From Clostridium sp. AM33-3 (lineage in GTDB: Bacteria > Bacillota > Clostridia > Lachnospirales > Lachnospiraceae): a DNA stretch of 64,000 nucleotides. How positions within the stretch are numbered: the first letter of the stretch is position 1; every line of letters begins with the position of its first letter. Made by a program: the position numbers and the translations under genes. The notes beneath the pieces were generated by a model. The model saw only the letters and a program-made list of their open reading frames with translations. It did not search any database and was not told where the DNA came from. The stretch covers positions 547-64,546 of the forward strand of contig NZ_QUIV01000012.1 in NCBI RefSeq assembly GCF_003480315.1, read 5' to 3'. This document shows, in pieces, positions 17,450-25,546 of this stretch.

Positions 17450-18284
17450 AAAACGGAAGATATTGCGCAGCAACACCAAAGATAGAAATAATCAAAGCAA
17501 AAACGGAAATGCGAGTATTAATCTTTGTTTGTCTCGCAGAATCTTTAGCAGCGTTTTCGGCAGCAGCAGCACTTTGAGCAGAAGATTTTGCCATGGATTC
17601 AGCAGCATCAGCGCTTCGTGAAGAAGATATGGCTTGAGATTTAGCTTCATCGGCACACTTCGCAGAGGAAGCAGCCTGGGATTCGGCGGCAGAAGCACTC
17701 TTTACAGAGGAAGCAGCCATGGATTCGGAGGCGGTAACACTTTTTGAAGCGGATACAGCCTGAGATTCAGCGGCAGCAGCACTTTTTGAAGCGGAAGCAG
17801 CCTGGGATTCAGCGGCAGCAGCGCTCTTCACAGCGGAAGCAGCCTGGGATTCGGCGGCAGCAGCACTTTTCACAGCGGCAGAAGCGCTTTTGGAAGCAGA
17901 TGCAGCCATGAATTCGGAGGCAGAAGCGCTTTTGGAAGCAGATGCAGCCATGGATTCAGCGGCAGTAGCACTCTTTGCAGAGGATTCAGCTTGTAACGCA
18001 GCAGCTTTAGCACTTTGCTCAGAAGATTCGCTTATTTTAGTCAATCTTTCATTAAGATCATTCATTTGATTGATCATAGCTGCAAAAAACTGTCCTTGCG
18101 TAAGCTCTACTTGCTTTTTGCAGGATTCAATGGCGGCATCCGGGTCAGAGTGAGCCTGTTCTTTTAAACGCTCCCACACCTGTTCGTCAATGGTGGGGAT
18201 GTCGATCTGTAGACCTGGCTTCACGCGTAGACCCATGTTCAAACCAGAAATACCAATATCGGTACCATTTGGATCAAAAATCAT
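17427..18284 (-). CDS. Repetitive tail-anchored coiled-coil protein, probable moron
   Basis: 285 aa. The N-terminal 80 residues are globular (IFDPNGTDIGISGLNMGLRVKPG, then QGQFFAAMINQMNDLNERL). About residues 90-240 are tandem Ala/Ser-rich 14-residue units of the form AAAESQAASASKSA. The end is a membrane segment (ISVFALIISIFGVAAQYLPFFI). It has its own promoter and runs against the early operon, the typical setting of a lysogenic-conversion gene. No function is recognised. Confidence 0.7.
   Translation of the reverse strand: MIFDPNGTDIGISGLNMGLRVKPGLQIDIPTIDEQVWERLKEQAHSDPDAAIESCKKQVELTQGQFFAAMINQMNDLNERLTKISESSEQSAKAAALQAESSAKSATAAESMAASASKSASASEFMAASASKSASAAVKSAAAAESQAASAVKSAAAAESQAASASKSAAAAESQAVSASKSVTASESMAASSVKSASAAESQAASSAKCADEAKSQAISSSRSADAAESMAKSSAQSAAAAENAAKDSARQTKINTRISVFALIISIFGVAAQYLPFFINVPKP
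17560..18010 (-). repeat. 42-bp coding repeats (14-residue units)
   Basis: The DNA encoding the Ala/Ser units is made of roughly ten imperfect 42-bp copies. A recurring plus-strand word is GCAGCCTGGGATTC or GCAGCCATGGATTC, alternating with CACTTTT-rich parts. Confidence 0.75.
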
Positions 18285-18329
18285 AAGATTTCTCCTTTGT
18301 AAGATAGTTCAACGGGGTCTGATACATGA

Positions 18330-18358
18330 ATTATAGGACAGGAGAAAAGAAAACACAA
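18330..18358 (-). promoter_or_regulatory. Own promoter of the moron gene
   Basis: On the minus strand TTGTGT (18353-18358), a 17-base spacer and TATAAT (18330-18335), followed by AAAGGAGA before the ATG at 18284. Confidence 0.65.
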
Positions 18359-18381
18359 TGCATTGGAAGGAGGAAAGGCGT

Positions 18382-18543
18382 ATGTTATCAACCAACGAAA
18401 AGAATCTGCAGGACCAGATGGACGATGCAGAGGAAATGGCAGCGATGATGAAAGAAGTCAAAGAAAGAGAAAACAAGATCAGACTGTTAGGCATCATGGA
18501 AGGCTATAAGCTGGCTACTGGTGTCGATCTGAAAGTCGTGTAG
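18382..18543 (+). CDS. Small phage protein, unknown
   Basis: 53 aa from the ATG at 18382 (GGAAGGAGG before it). An acidic N-terminal helix precedes a basic region ENKIRLLGIMEGYKLATGVDL. No domain recognised. It opens the next block of early genes. Confidence 0.6.
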   Translation: MLSTNEKNLQDQMDDAEEMAAMMKEVKERENKIRLLGIMEGYKLATGVDLKVV

Positions 18544-18554
18544 GGGGTGAGAAT

Positions 18555-18707
18555 GTGAAAGTGATCCATGTATTAAGTGACGGAACGGTAGTCGATTCCG
18601 TAGAGGGTCTGGTAGTTCCGGAGGGGCACCCAGTCTACAATATTATCGCGAAGGCGCGGAAAGCTAAGAAGGATGAAGAGAGCCAGGAAGATGCGAAAGG
18701 TGCGTGA
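18555..18707 (+). CDS. Small phage protein, unknown
   Basis: 50 aa, GTG start (GGGGGTGAG before it). Starts VKVIHVLSDGTVVDSVEGLVVP and ends in a charged helix. Widely similar tiny proteins occur in clostridial prophages; no function known. Confidence 0.6.
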   Translation: MKVIHVLSDGTVVDSVEGLVVPEGHPVYNIIAKARKAKKDEESQEDAKGA

Positions 18708-18712
18708 TCAGA

Positions 18713-18847
18713 ATGGGCGAATCATGCATGACCTGTAAGTATTGGATAAGATGCCGGGAACGGGATCGGAAATATCCATGCAGGGACTATGAAAGGAGAA
18801 GAAATGAACAGAAACAAAAAAGCCAGAGTAATCCTGGAGGCGATTGA
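18713..18847 (+). CDS. Tiny Cys-rich protein, possibly metal-binding
   Basis: 44 aa. ESCMTCKYWIRCRERDRKYPC gives a C-x-x-C plus two more Cys, as in small zinc-binding phage proteins. It overlaps the next gene start, and the ribosome binding site of that gene lies inside it. Weak Shine-Dalgarno, so this call is tentative. Confidence 0.4.
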   Translation: MGESCMTCKYWIRCRERDRKYPCRDYERRRNEQKQKSQSNPGGD

Positions 18848-19241
18848 TAAGTATGCGCCGACGCAGATTAACTGGAACATGGCCAAACTGTGGCTGAATG
18901 CGATCGCACGTGGCCTGAACGACATCGCGCAGGCGGAAGAAAAAGAAGATAGACCACGAAAGGGCATGACGCTGGAAGAATTCGTCGGGAAAATGGACGG
19001 AACTGGCACGTTCAGCATCTACCTGCACGGGGAACCGCTCACATTTGACCAGCGCTATGATTACATGATTCTGGATCCTGAGGAATGGGAAGAAAAGAAA
19101 GAAATGTACCGGAACAAGTATCAGCCTAGTTGTATGTCGATGCAGGACTGGTGGCCGGAGGCAAAGGACCACGAAATCGAATCGTGGGATGCGATTGAAA
19201 GAGCATATGACAACATGCTCATCCGGATTTGGATGAAATGA
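18804..19241 (+). CDS. Phage protein, unknown
   Basis: 145 aa from the ATG at 18804 (AAAGGAG at 18791-18797). Soluble, acidic, rich in Trp and Met in the second half (SMQDWWPEAKDHEIESWDAI). No domain recognised. Confidence 0.6.
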   Translation: MNRNKKARVILEAIDKYAPTQINWNMAKLWLNAIARGLNDIAQAEEKEDRPRKGMTLEEFVGKMDGTGTFSIYLHGEPLTFDQRYDYMILDPEEWEEKKEMYRNKYQPSCMSMQDWWPEAKDHEIESWDAIERAYDNMLIRIWMK

Positions 19242-19429
19242 AATACCCAGTGAATCGCATAAAGGTCGGTCAGACAATATGCGCAAGATCCAGAGAGTGT
19301 GGAGAGGTGACCATGACAGTCCAGCGGATCCGCTGGAATGAGAGCACGGTTACCGTGTACGATGCCGCCGGGAAGGCGGAAACATTAAATCCCTTTGATT
19401 GGGTGGAATTGGAGGCAGACGATGATTGA
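19229..19429 (+). CDS. Small phage protein, unknown
   Basis: 66 aa, or 63 aa if the ATG at 19238 is used. Beta-rich look (VGQTICARSRECGEVTMTVQRIRWNESTVTVYDAAG). It overlaps the end of the previous gene by 13 bases, suggesting translational coupling. Confidence 0.55.
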   Translation: MDEMKYPVNRIKVGQTICARSRECGEVTMTVQRIRWNESTVTVYDAAGKAETLNPFDWVELEADDD

Positions 19430-19616
19430 GTTTAAACAGGCTAAACATAAGGCCATGCTGAGCTATGCGGTTATCAGAAAAAACGAAAAACATGCAGACG
19501 TAAAGCAGGAGCTGGAGCGCACTGCGAATATGTTGCGCATGTGTGTATGCGGCGCGGCGGTAACACTGGTCGGCGGCATGATCCTGGGAGCATGCATGGT
19601 GGTTATGGTGGGGTGA
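19422..19616 (+). CDS. Small membrane protein, unknown
   Basis: 64 aa from the ATG at 19422, overlapping the previous gene. A basic N-terminal helix and one C-terminal membrane segment (CVCGAAVTLVGGMILGACMVVMV). Confidence 0.55.
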   Translation: MIEFKQAKHKAMLSYAVIRKNEKHADVKQELERTANMLRMCVCGAAVTLVGGMILGACMVVMVG

Positions 19617-19640
19617 CAGGATGATAACAGGGCAAAAGAT

Positions 19641-19761
19641 AAGACGGCAACCTGGCAGGGCCGCCGTCTTACGGGTATACAATGTGAAAAAATTGGCTAA
19701 AAACATTGTATACCAGTAGCCCCAAAAAGTCAAGAAAATACCGGATTTTGAGCCGGTATTT
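19641..19761 (+). other. Hairpin cluster, candidate replication origin
   Basis: The gap before the HUH Rep gene contains three inverted repeats in 121 bases: AAGACGGC/GCCGTCTT (19641-19670), GTATACAATGT/ACATTGTATAC (19675-19713, a perfect 11-bp stem with a 17-base loop) and AAATACCGG/CCGGTATTT (19736-19761). Rolling-circle initiators nick at such stem-loops, often next to their own gene. Alternatively the hairpins are terminators. Confidence 0.4.
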
Positions 19762-19800
19762 AGGCTTGATTAAAGGATTAAACTTAGAGGACTAAAGGGT

Positions 19801-20622
19801 ATGCACAGATACAGAATGATCACCCACAGGTGCGGGGCGGTAGTGGAGATTGTAAAGTGTTATGCCTTCCGGATGCGGAAAGGACACGAACGGGATCCGA
19901 ACTACAAGAAAAAGACAGCAGAGGAGATCCGGGAGGCGAACCGGCGGCAGGCAGCGAAAAAGTTAGAGAGACTGATCAATGCCAACTTCCGGCCGGGAGA
20001 CCTCCACGTAATCCTGACATACATCCGGGAAAAAAGACCGGATGCAGAAGAGGCTCAGAGGAGGCTAAAAAGTTTTCTGGATTCCATGCGGACGTGGTAC
20101 CGGAAACGGGGAAAAGCTTTCAGGTACATATGTGCAACCGAATACAAGAGCAAGAGCATCCACCATCATCTGATCGTAAACAAGATCAATGACGGGAAAG
20201 AGACATCGGAAGACCATATCCGGAAGATCTGGAAAGCAAATGGCCATCCAAAATATGTGCCGCTCTATGAGGATGCGGAATATGCTCAGCTGGCTGACTA
20301 CCTGATTAAAGAGACGGACAAGACATTCCGCGATTCGGACAGCCCGGTAAAGCAGCGGTACTCCTGCAGCCGGAACCTGGTGCGGCCGAAGGTAACCCGA
20401 AAAGATGTAAAAACCACGAAGGGTTGGGAAAAGGATCCGAAACCATGGAAAGGGTATTACATCAAGAAAGACAGCCTGTATAACGGCTTTGACAAGATGG
20501 GCTATGAGTACCAGACCTATACCATGGTCAAGTTAAACCCGTCAGACACAGACTGGCCGTCCGATGATCTGCAGCCGGTAAAGAGAAAGAGGAGGAAAAG
20601 AAGTGTATCTCGTAAATGTTGA
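19801..20622 (+). CDS. HUH endonuclease, rolling-circle-type replication initiator
   Basis: 273 aa. Motif I is VILTY at residues 70-74; the metal-binding HUH motif is SIHHHLIVNK (His121, His123); the Tyr motif is YLIKETDK (Tyr167, Lys170). This layout is that of VP4-like/Rep proteins of the HUH superfamily, which nick one strand and stay covalently bound to its 5' end. The C-terminus is very basic (KRKRRKRSVSRK), fitting DNA binding. In a tailed prophage it likely starts replication in the manner of P2 gpA. Hairpins lie just upstream. Confidence 0.75.
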   Translation: MHRYRMITHRCGAVVEIVKCYAFRMRKGHERDPNYKKKTAEEIREANRRQAAKKLERLINANFRPGDLHVILTYIREKRPDAEEAQRRLKSFLDSMRTWYRKRGKAFRYICATEYKSKSIHHHLIVNKINDGKETSEDHIRKIWKANGHPKYVPLYEDAEYAQLADYLIKETDKTFRDSDSPVKQRYSCSRNLVRPKVTRKDVKTTKGWEKDPKPWKGYYIKKDSLYNGFDKMGYEYQTYTMVKLNPSDTDWPSDDLQPVKRKRRKRSVSRKC

Positions 20623-20971
20623 GATCAAGGCAACGCAGTCAGGATATAAGGCAAAAATGAGCTTTACGGACAACAAGGACAAGCTGCATGAGAAGCTCAT
20701 CGAGACGGAGAGAAAAGCCAGTATGCAGAGCAATTATCTGGCCGGACTGATCGCAGTCCTGGAAGCACTGCAAAAACCCTGCAATATGAGTATTTACTCG
20801 TACTCCGATTATATCGTAGAGCCGATCCGGCAGGGGTGGCTGCAGAGCTGGGCGCAGCATGACTGGAAGAACGCAAAAGGGAAAACAGTGAGAAATGCAC
20901 AGCAGTGGCAGCAGGTAAAAAAACTCCTGGCACCGCATGCCGTGAGATTCATAAAAAACAAGGAGGATTAA
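20603..20971 (+). CDS. RNase H-like fold protein lacking catalytic residues
   Basis: 122 aa from the GTG at 20603 (GGAGG before it), overlapping the Rep gene by 20 bases. LAGLIAVLEALQKPCNMSIYSYSDYIVEPIRQGWLQSWAQHDWKNAKGKTVRNAQQWQQVKKLL tracks RNase HI closely (usual RAELLAVIEALK, YTDSKYV, WKKNGWKT, PVKN, LW). But the usual catalytic Glu (RAEL) is Gly and the Asp of TDS is Tyr, and the N-terminal DG motif is missing. It is therefore probably a binding or structural module rather than a nuclease. Confidence 0.65.
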   Translation: MYLVNVEIKATQSGYKAKMSFTDNKDKLHEKLIETERKASMQSNYLAGLIAVLEALQKPCNMSIYSYSDYIVEPIRQGWLQSWAQHDWKNAKGKTVRNAQQWQQVKKLLAPHAVRFIKNKED

Positions 20972-20977
20972 TTTACA

Positions 20978-21487
20978 ATGTGGGAAAAATTTGGCGAATT
21001 TGATTCAGCAGAGGAACTGAACCGGGCGGCATTGGCCCAGAGAGCAGAAGGAGACGCAGAGGCCGTGAGAGCTTTGGCAGAAGAAAACGGTCTGGATCCG
21101 GAGGACGCAGACTGTTTTCTGGCAGGAATTGCGGATTTTATCACTTTGCCGTTTGGCGCAGCAGTGGGAAAGCTGGAAGTGGAGGCAGCTGACTTGAAAC
21201 TGGAAGGCGTACTGCAGGACTGGGTGAACGATTTGGCCGATCAGTGCAGCGAGGATGACGAGATGACTGTAGGAGTACGCAGAAAAGGAAAGGACCTGGC
21301 AGGATACATTGCGCTGATCATCGACTATGGCTATGAAAACCGGATTACAGTAGATCATCGAATCACAGATAGGACGCAGCGGGTAAAACAGATCATGAGG
21401 AGCCATCAGCTCACGATCGGAGCAGAGGACGCAAGAACACGCCGCCGCCTGGCCTTAGAGTATTACTGCGGCAAAAAGGAGGCGTGA
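20978..21487 (+). CDS. Conserved phage protein, unknown
   Basis: 169 aa. Acidic N-terminal half (FDSAEELNRAALAQRAEGDAEAVRALAEENGLDPEDAD) and a basic C-terminal half (RITDRTQRVKQIMRSHQLTIGAEDARTRRRLALEYYCG). It is of a kind often seen in Lachnospiraceae prophages just before PcfJ-like genes. No function can be assigned. GGAGG lies before the ATG. Confidence 0.65.
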   Translation: MWEKFGEFDSAEELNRAALAQRAEGDAEAVRALAEENGLDPEDADCFLAGIADFITLPFGAAVGKLEVEAADLKLEGVLQDWVNDLADQCSEDDEMTVGVRRKGKDLAGYIALIIDYGYENRITVDHRITDRTQRVKQIMRSHQLTIGAEDARTRRRLALEYYCGKKEA

Positions 21488-21489
21488 CC

Positions 21490-22086
21490 ATGAAAGCGTT
21501 CAAAGGCTTTTCGCCTGAGCTGAGATCAACCTACGGAAATGGAAAGGCTGAGGGCTGTGTTTTCAAGCCGGGCGAAACAAAAGAAGAGAAGGAATGCAAG
21601 GTAAGCCGTAATGGATTCCATTGCTACGAAAATCCACTGGACTGCCTGTCGTATTATCCGCTGGACGGGAAAAACCAGTTATGGCTTGTGGAAGCCGCAG
21701 GAGACATCAACGAGGACGCATCCGGCCGGATCGCCTGCACGAAGATCACGCTGATTAAAGCGCTGACACCGTGGGAGATGGCCATGGAAGCGATGCGTTA
21801 TATGGTAGAGCATCCGGACCGCTCCGGCTGGGAGCAGGATAGACTGAATGTAAGTGTGCAGCAGGACAGCGCGGAGGCCACAGCAGCGGGACAAATTGCA
21901 ATCGCACGTGGAAAAGAACCGGTTGTAAAAGGACCGGCCGGAGCGATCCTGGGACTCATTGTCGAAAACGAGACGGGATTGGTCATGTGCAAGCTGTTTA
22001 AGGTATCAGAGGGGCAGGCAGATAAGGAACTGAGCCTGACCGATGACAGAAAGGTGGTGTGGACCAGTGAAAAAGAAAGCTATTGA
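21490..22086 (+). CDS. DUF7666-like phage protein
   Basis: 198 aa from the ATG at 21490 (AAAGGAGG before it). The N-terminus has the family pattern MKAFKGFSPEL, CVFKPGETKEEKECKVSRNGFHCYENPLDCLSYYPL. The C-terminal half has a run of alternating small residues (QDSAEATAAGQIAIARGKEPVVKGPAGAILGLIV), as in the repeat part of this family. Role unknown. Confidence 0.65.
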   Translation: MKAFKGFSPELRSTYGNGKAEGCVFKPGETKEEKECKVSRNGFHCYENPLDCLSYYPLDGKNQLWLVEAAGDINEDASGRIACTKITLIKALTPWEMAMEAMRYMVEHPDRSGWEQDRLNVSVQQDSAEATAAGQIAIARGKEPVVKGPAGAILGLIVENETGLVMCKLFKVSEGQADKELSLTDDRKVVWTSEKESY

Positions 22087-24184
22087 GGCCATGCCAGCCA
22101 TCCAGGCCACAGCGGACGGGTGGTGCACGACAGTACAGATCATCAAAGATACCATCGTTCTTAATATCCATCAGGAAAGAGAACTGAAATGGCGGCATTG
22201 TTTTGTGCCGGAGACAAAAGAGTATGCAACGTATGATGCGGCGTGTGGCAAGTGGAACCATAAGCGTATCACGTTTTGCTACGGCGTGGAATACGAATGT
22301 GCCTATGGATACAACGAAATCTGGGGAAATCTGGATGAACGATCAGAGCTGGAGGCCGGTGACCAGAAAACAGTATATGACATGATTGAGGCGCATGATG
22401 ATCATTGGAGAAAAAGGGAGCCGGAAGAATGGGCCAGAATCATTTCGGATATGGAAACCAGGGGAAAGATTGAGGAGCGGGAGTGCGCGGAACTGAGAAG
22501 AGTGAAGCGTGTGAAAGCTATGATGGCCAGAGTGCCGGGTGAACCGGAGAATCTGAGGGAATGGGCAAGCGAAAAGCTGGACGGGGGAAGGTGTTACTGC
22601 TTAAAAGACCGGGAAACCGGGAAATGGACCTGTACCGCGTGCGGCCGGCAGCTTGAGAAGATTCCGGGGAAACCGAAAAACAATGATGAGATCATTTGTC
22701 AAGAATGTGGGAAAAAGATAGTATACCTGTCAAGAAGGGGATCTGTGGTTGCTGCCGGAGGTTTTACGGTTGTGCAGCCGATTGATGAAGAAATTTCCGT
22801 CGTGCGGCATTTCTGGGGAGAATGTGAGAATAAGCCAAATAGACAGCGCCAGGTGTGGATAGGCGAACGGGTGAGAATCATTCTGTTCAAGTTTGGGAGC
22901 GAGAAATACAGACTCCACAACTGGAAGTGCGACATATATTATCAGACCTTCCGGGATGAGTTTGATAACAAGGGAAACAATTACAACATCAGAATGGTAA
23001 AAAGCTATATGTATGATGATGGTATTGCTGAGGCATTTCGTGGAACTGTTTATGATTCGTGGACAAAGCTGTTTACAGAGTTTGCGGCAGCAGGATTGGA
23101 GCTGGAATATAACAAAATGATGTGCATGCACGCATCCGATGAGTATCGTGGACTGATTGAGATGCTTTATCGTGGACGTTTCTACAAGCTTTTGAGAGAG
23201 ACCAGCGAAAACGTAGGTGGATATACACGATGGAGCTATACAGGCATGCTGCATCCGGATGGAAACAGCATCGAAAGCGTTTTTGAGATTTCGGACCGGC
23301 AGAAAATAAACCGGATCCGGGATAGAAACGGCGGGGAGATAATGCTGGCTTGGATGCGGGAAAGCGACAAAGAGGGCTTTAAGGTATCGGAAAAGGTACT
23401 GGATTGGCTGAATCAAGTGAGACTCTGGCCGGGAATCACGATGGATAGGATGACAGAGTATATGTCATTGGAACAAAGCATGAATTATCTGATACGGCAG
23501 AAAAAAGAACAGTATCAGGGAAGAACAGTACGGTCGATCATTGAACAGTATGCAGACTATATCAGCATGTGCAAGAAGCTCAAGAAGGATATGACGGATG
23601 AAATGGTATATCGGCCACGGGAACTGAAACGGCGGCATGATGAGGCTGTTGAGGAGATCAAGGCGAGAGAGGAAGAGCTGCAGGCAGAAGAATATTCTGA
23701 AAAGTTTGGCGAGGCCGAGCAGGTCATGCAGGAGGTCAGAAGCAAATTTGAGTATACTGGCCAGGTTTACAGGATTCTGGTACCGCAGAAGATTGTAGAT
23801 ATCGTAAAAGAAGGACGAGCCCTCCATCATTGTGCTGGAGCTACGGACCGCTATTTCGACCGGATCAAGAACCATGAAACCTATATTTGTTTCCTGCGGA
23901 AGAATGAGGAACCAGATGAGCCGTTCTACACCATTGAGGTAGAGCCGGGAGGAACGATCCGGCAGCATCGCGGCATGTTCGATGAAGAACCGGACATTGA
24001 ACTGGTAAAACCGTTCCTGCGTGAGTGGCAGCAGGTGATCCGGAAGCGGATGAAAGCAGAGGACCACGAACGGGCAGCCATGTCAAAACTGAAGCGTGAG
24101 GAGAACATTGAGGATCTGAAACAGAAAAACAACACCAGAGTCCTTGCAGGGCTGATGGAGGACTTTATGGAGGCAGTAGGGTAA
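22067..24184 (+). CDS. PcfJ-like protein
   Basis: 705 aa from the GTG at 22067 (AAAGGTGG before it). The middle has two zinc-ribbon-like pairs (CTACGRQLEKIPGKPKNNDEIICQECGKKI, about residues 195-225). The C-terminal third is the PcfJ domain: VYRILVPQKIVDIVKEGRALHHCAGATDRYFDRIKNHETYICFLR and FYTIEVEPGGTIRQHRG. PcfJ-like proteins occur on phages and conjugative elements next to early replication genes; their role is not established. It directly abuts the next gene. Confidence 0.8.
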   Translation: MKKKAIEAMPAIQATADGWCTTVQIIKDTIVLNIHQERELKWRHCFVPETKEYATYDAACGKWNHKRITFCYGVEYECAYGYNEIWGNLDERSELEAGDQKTVYDMIEAHDDHWRKREPEEWARIISDMETRGKIEERECAELRRVKRVKAMMARVPGEPENLREWASEKLDGGRCYCLKDRETGKWTCTACGRQLEKIPGKPKNNDEIICQECGKKIVYLSRRGSVVAAGGFTVVQPIDEEISVVRHFWGECENKPNRQRQVWIGERVRIILFKFGSEKYRLHNWKCDIYYQTFRDEFDNKGNNYNIRMVKSYMYDDGIAEAFRGTVYDSWTKLFTEFAAAGLELEYNKMMCMHASDEYRGLIEMLYRGRFYKLLRETSENVGGYTRWSYTGMLHPDGNSIESVFEISDRQKINRIRDRNGGEIMLAWMRESDKEGFKVSEKVLDWLNQVRLWPGITMDRMTEYMSLEQSMNYLIRQKKEQYQGRTVRSIIEQYADYISMCKKLKKDMTDEMVYRPRELKRRHDEAVEEIKAREEELQAEEYSEKFGEAEQVMQEVRSKFEYTGQVYRILVPQKIVDIVKEGRALHHCAGATDRYFDRIKNHETYICFLRKNEEPDEPFYTIEVEPGGTIRQHRGMFDEEPDIELVKPFLREWQQVIRKRMKAEDHERAAMSKLKREENIEDLKQKNNTRVLAGLMEDFMEAVG

Positions 24185-25546
24185 ATGGATATCGTAGAAT
24201 GCAAAAAAAGTTACAAAGAATTTAAAGCTGAGCTCGATGCAGAGATGAACCGTGTGGCGAATGGCTTTGTGCGGATCGGATACGCGCTGAAAGTGGCCAG
24301 AGACACCAGCATCCTGTATGAGAGCGGATATACCAGTGTGGTAGCGTTTGCGGCCGGTGAGTATAACCTGGACAAGTCCCAGGTATCTCGCTTCATTGCG
24401 ATCAACGACAAATTCTCCGAGGGAGGATATTCTGACCGAATTCAGGAGCAGTATGTAGCGTTTGGCTATGCAAAGCTGTCATTGATGCTCAATCTTCCGG
24501 ATGAGGTGAATGAGCTGCTGACACCGGATCTCAGTAAGGCGGATATAAAGGCCATCAAGGATGAGATTGATGAAGAGCAGAAGACAACAGACATTGAACT
24601 TATGATCGAGCAGCAGGAGCACCTGCAGGAACATCCGGAGCAGCAGGAAGAGAATATGCTGGCCAAGGCGGTCAAGAGCCGCCTGCATGATGCTCCGGAG
24701 ATGTGGATGGAGCTGAATGTAATCATCAGAAAATCAAACAGCAGAAAAGCCATTGCAGAAGTGTTCTGCCCGGGAGAAAGCAAAGTGGATATGGTCCGCA
24801 TACCTGGAATTGGCCGCCTGATGGTCTCCTACAAAGGACCGGATAACAATATTGAGGTAGTTGCCGTCCGGACGGGTGAAAAAACATCGTATGAGTGGTA
24901 CAAAATGGAGGCCATGCTGATGAGACTCATGCCGAGCGATGATGTGGAGGCGAACTGGCAGCAGGCTTACGCAGAGCCGTTTCCGAAAAAGCCGGAAGTT
25001 GCACCGAAGCAACCAAAACCCAGCGCACCGGAAAAGCCGAAGCCGAAAGAAAAAAGCAAGGTGACGCGGGCGGTGACCAGAAAACCGGAACCGCCGAAAG
25101 AACCGGAAAAGCCACTGCTCCATGATGTGGAGCCGTCAATTCCGAAGCCGGACCCGGTGGAGCCGGAGGTGCAGCAGGAGCTGGAAAAAGAAGTGAAGGA
25201 TGCAGATGACCAGATTGAGGGACAGGACAGTATCGAGAATCATGAAGAGTGGATGCCGAACAAGGTGATTGATACCACATATGAGGATGTAACGGAAAAG
25301 CAGAAAGTTGCACCGGTACAACCAGAAAAAGCACAGAATGAGCAGAAAAATGTACAGGAACAGCCGGAAAATGATCAGGATGAGGAAAAACGTGTCTGCA
25401 TCAGTGATAAGAGAAAAATCCTGGACAAGCTGTATGTGCTGAGACAAAAGGTCCTGAACAACAACAAAGAAGATGCCGAGGTTCTGGCAGAAGAGGTCGT
25501 AAGCATGATTGGAGGCTGGGACGTTGAAGAGCATTATCCAGACTGA
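24185..25546 (+). CDS. Phage DNA-binding-like protein with a ParB/DUF3102-type HTH
   Basis: 453 aa, starting at the base after the PcfJ stop (TAAATG). Residues 1-110 hold an HTH-like part (GFVRIGYALKVARDTSILYESGYTSVVAFAAGEYNLDKSQVSRFIAINDKF), reminiscent of DUF3102 and of the central ParB/Spo0J helix-turn-helix. The middle is a mixed domain (MWMELNVIIRKSNSRKAIAEVFCPGES). Residues about 275-400 are a long Pro/Lys/Glu-rich disordered linker. The end is a short helical domain. No ParB nuclease box is visible. A DNA-binding or single-strand-handling role is an inference. Confidence 0.55.
   Translation: MDIVECKKSYKEFKAELDAEMNRVANGFVRIGYALKVARDTSILYESGYTSVVAFAAGEYNLDKSQVSRFIAINDKFSEGGYSDRIQEQYVAFGYAKLSLMLNLPDEVNELLTPDLSKADIKAIKDEIDEEQKTTDIELMIEQQEHLQEHPEQQEENMLAKAVKSRLHDAPEMWMELNVIIRKSNSRKAIAEVFCPGESKVDMVRIPGIGRLMVSYKGPDNNIEVVAVRTGEKTSYEWYKMEAMLMRLMPSDDVEANWQQAYAEPFPKKPEVAPKQPKPSAPEKPKPKEKSKVTRAVTRKPEPPKEPEKPLLHDVEPSIPKPDPVEPEVQQELEKEVKDADDQIEGQDSIENHEEWMPNKVIDTTYEDVTEKQKVAPVQPEKAQNEQKNVQEQPENDQDEEKRVCISDKRKILDKLYVLRQKVLNNNKEDAEVLAEEVVSMIGGWDVEEHYPD

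Noticed and set aside
20978..21487. Anti-CRISPR of the AcrIIA type
   Set aside because: I could not match it to a known anti-CRISPR with any confidence; only its position is suggestive.
24998..25013. Further palindrome copy GTTGCACCGAAGCAAC
   Set aside because: Two mismatches break the symmetry and it lies in a repetitive Pro/Lys coding stretch, so it is probably coincidental.
24185..25546. ParB partition protein with the repeated palindrome as parS
   Set aside because: No ParB nuclease/CTPase box is visible and no ParA gene is present; only the helix-turn-helix part is similar.
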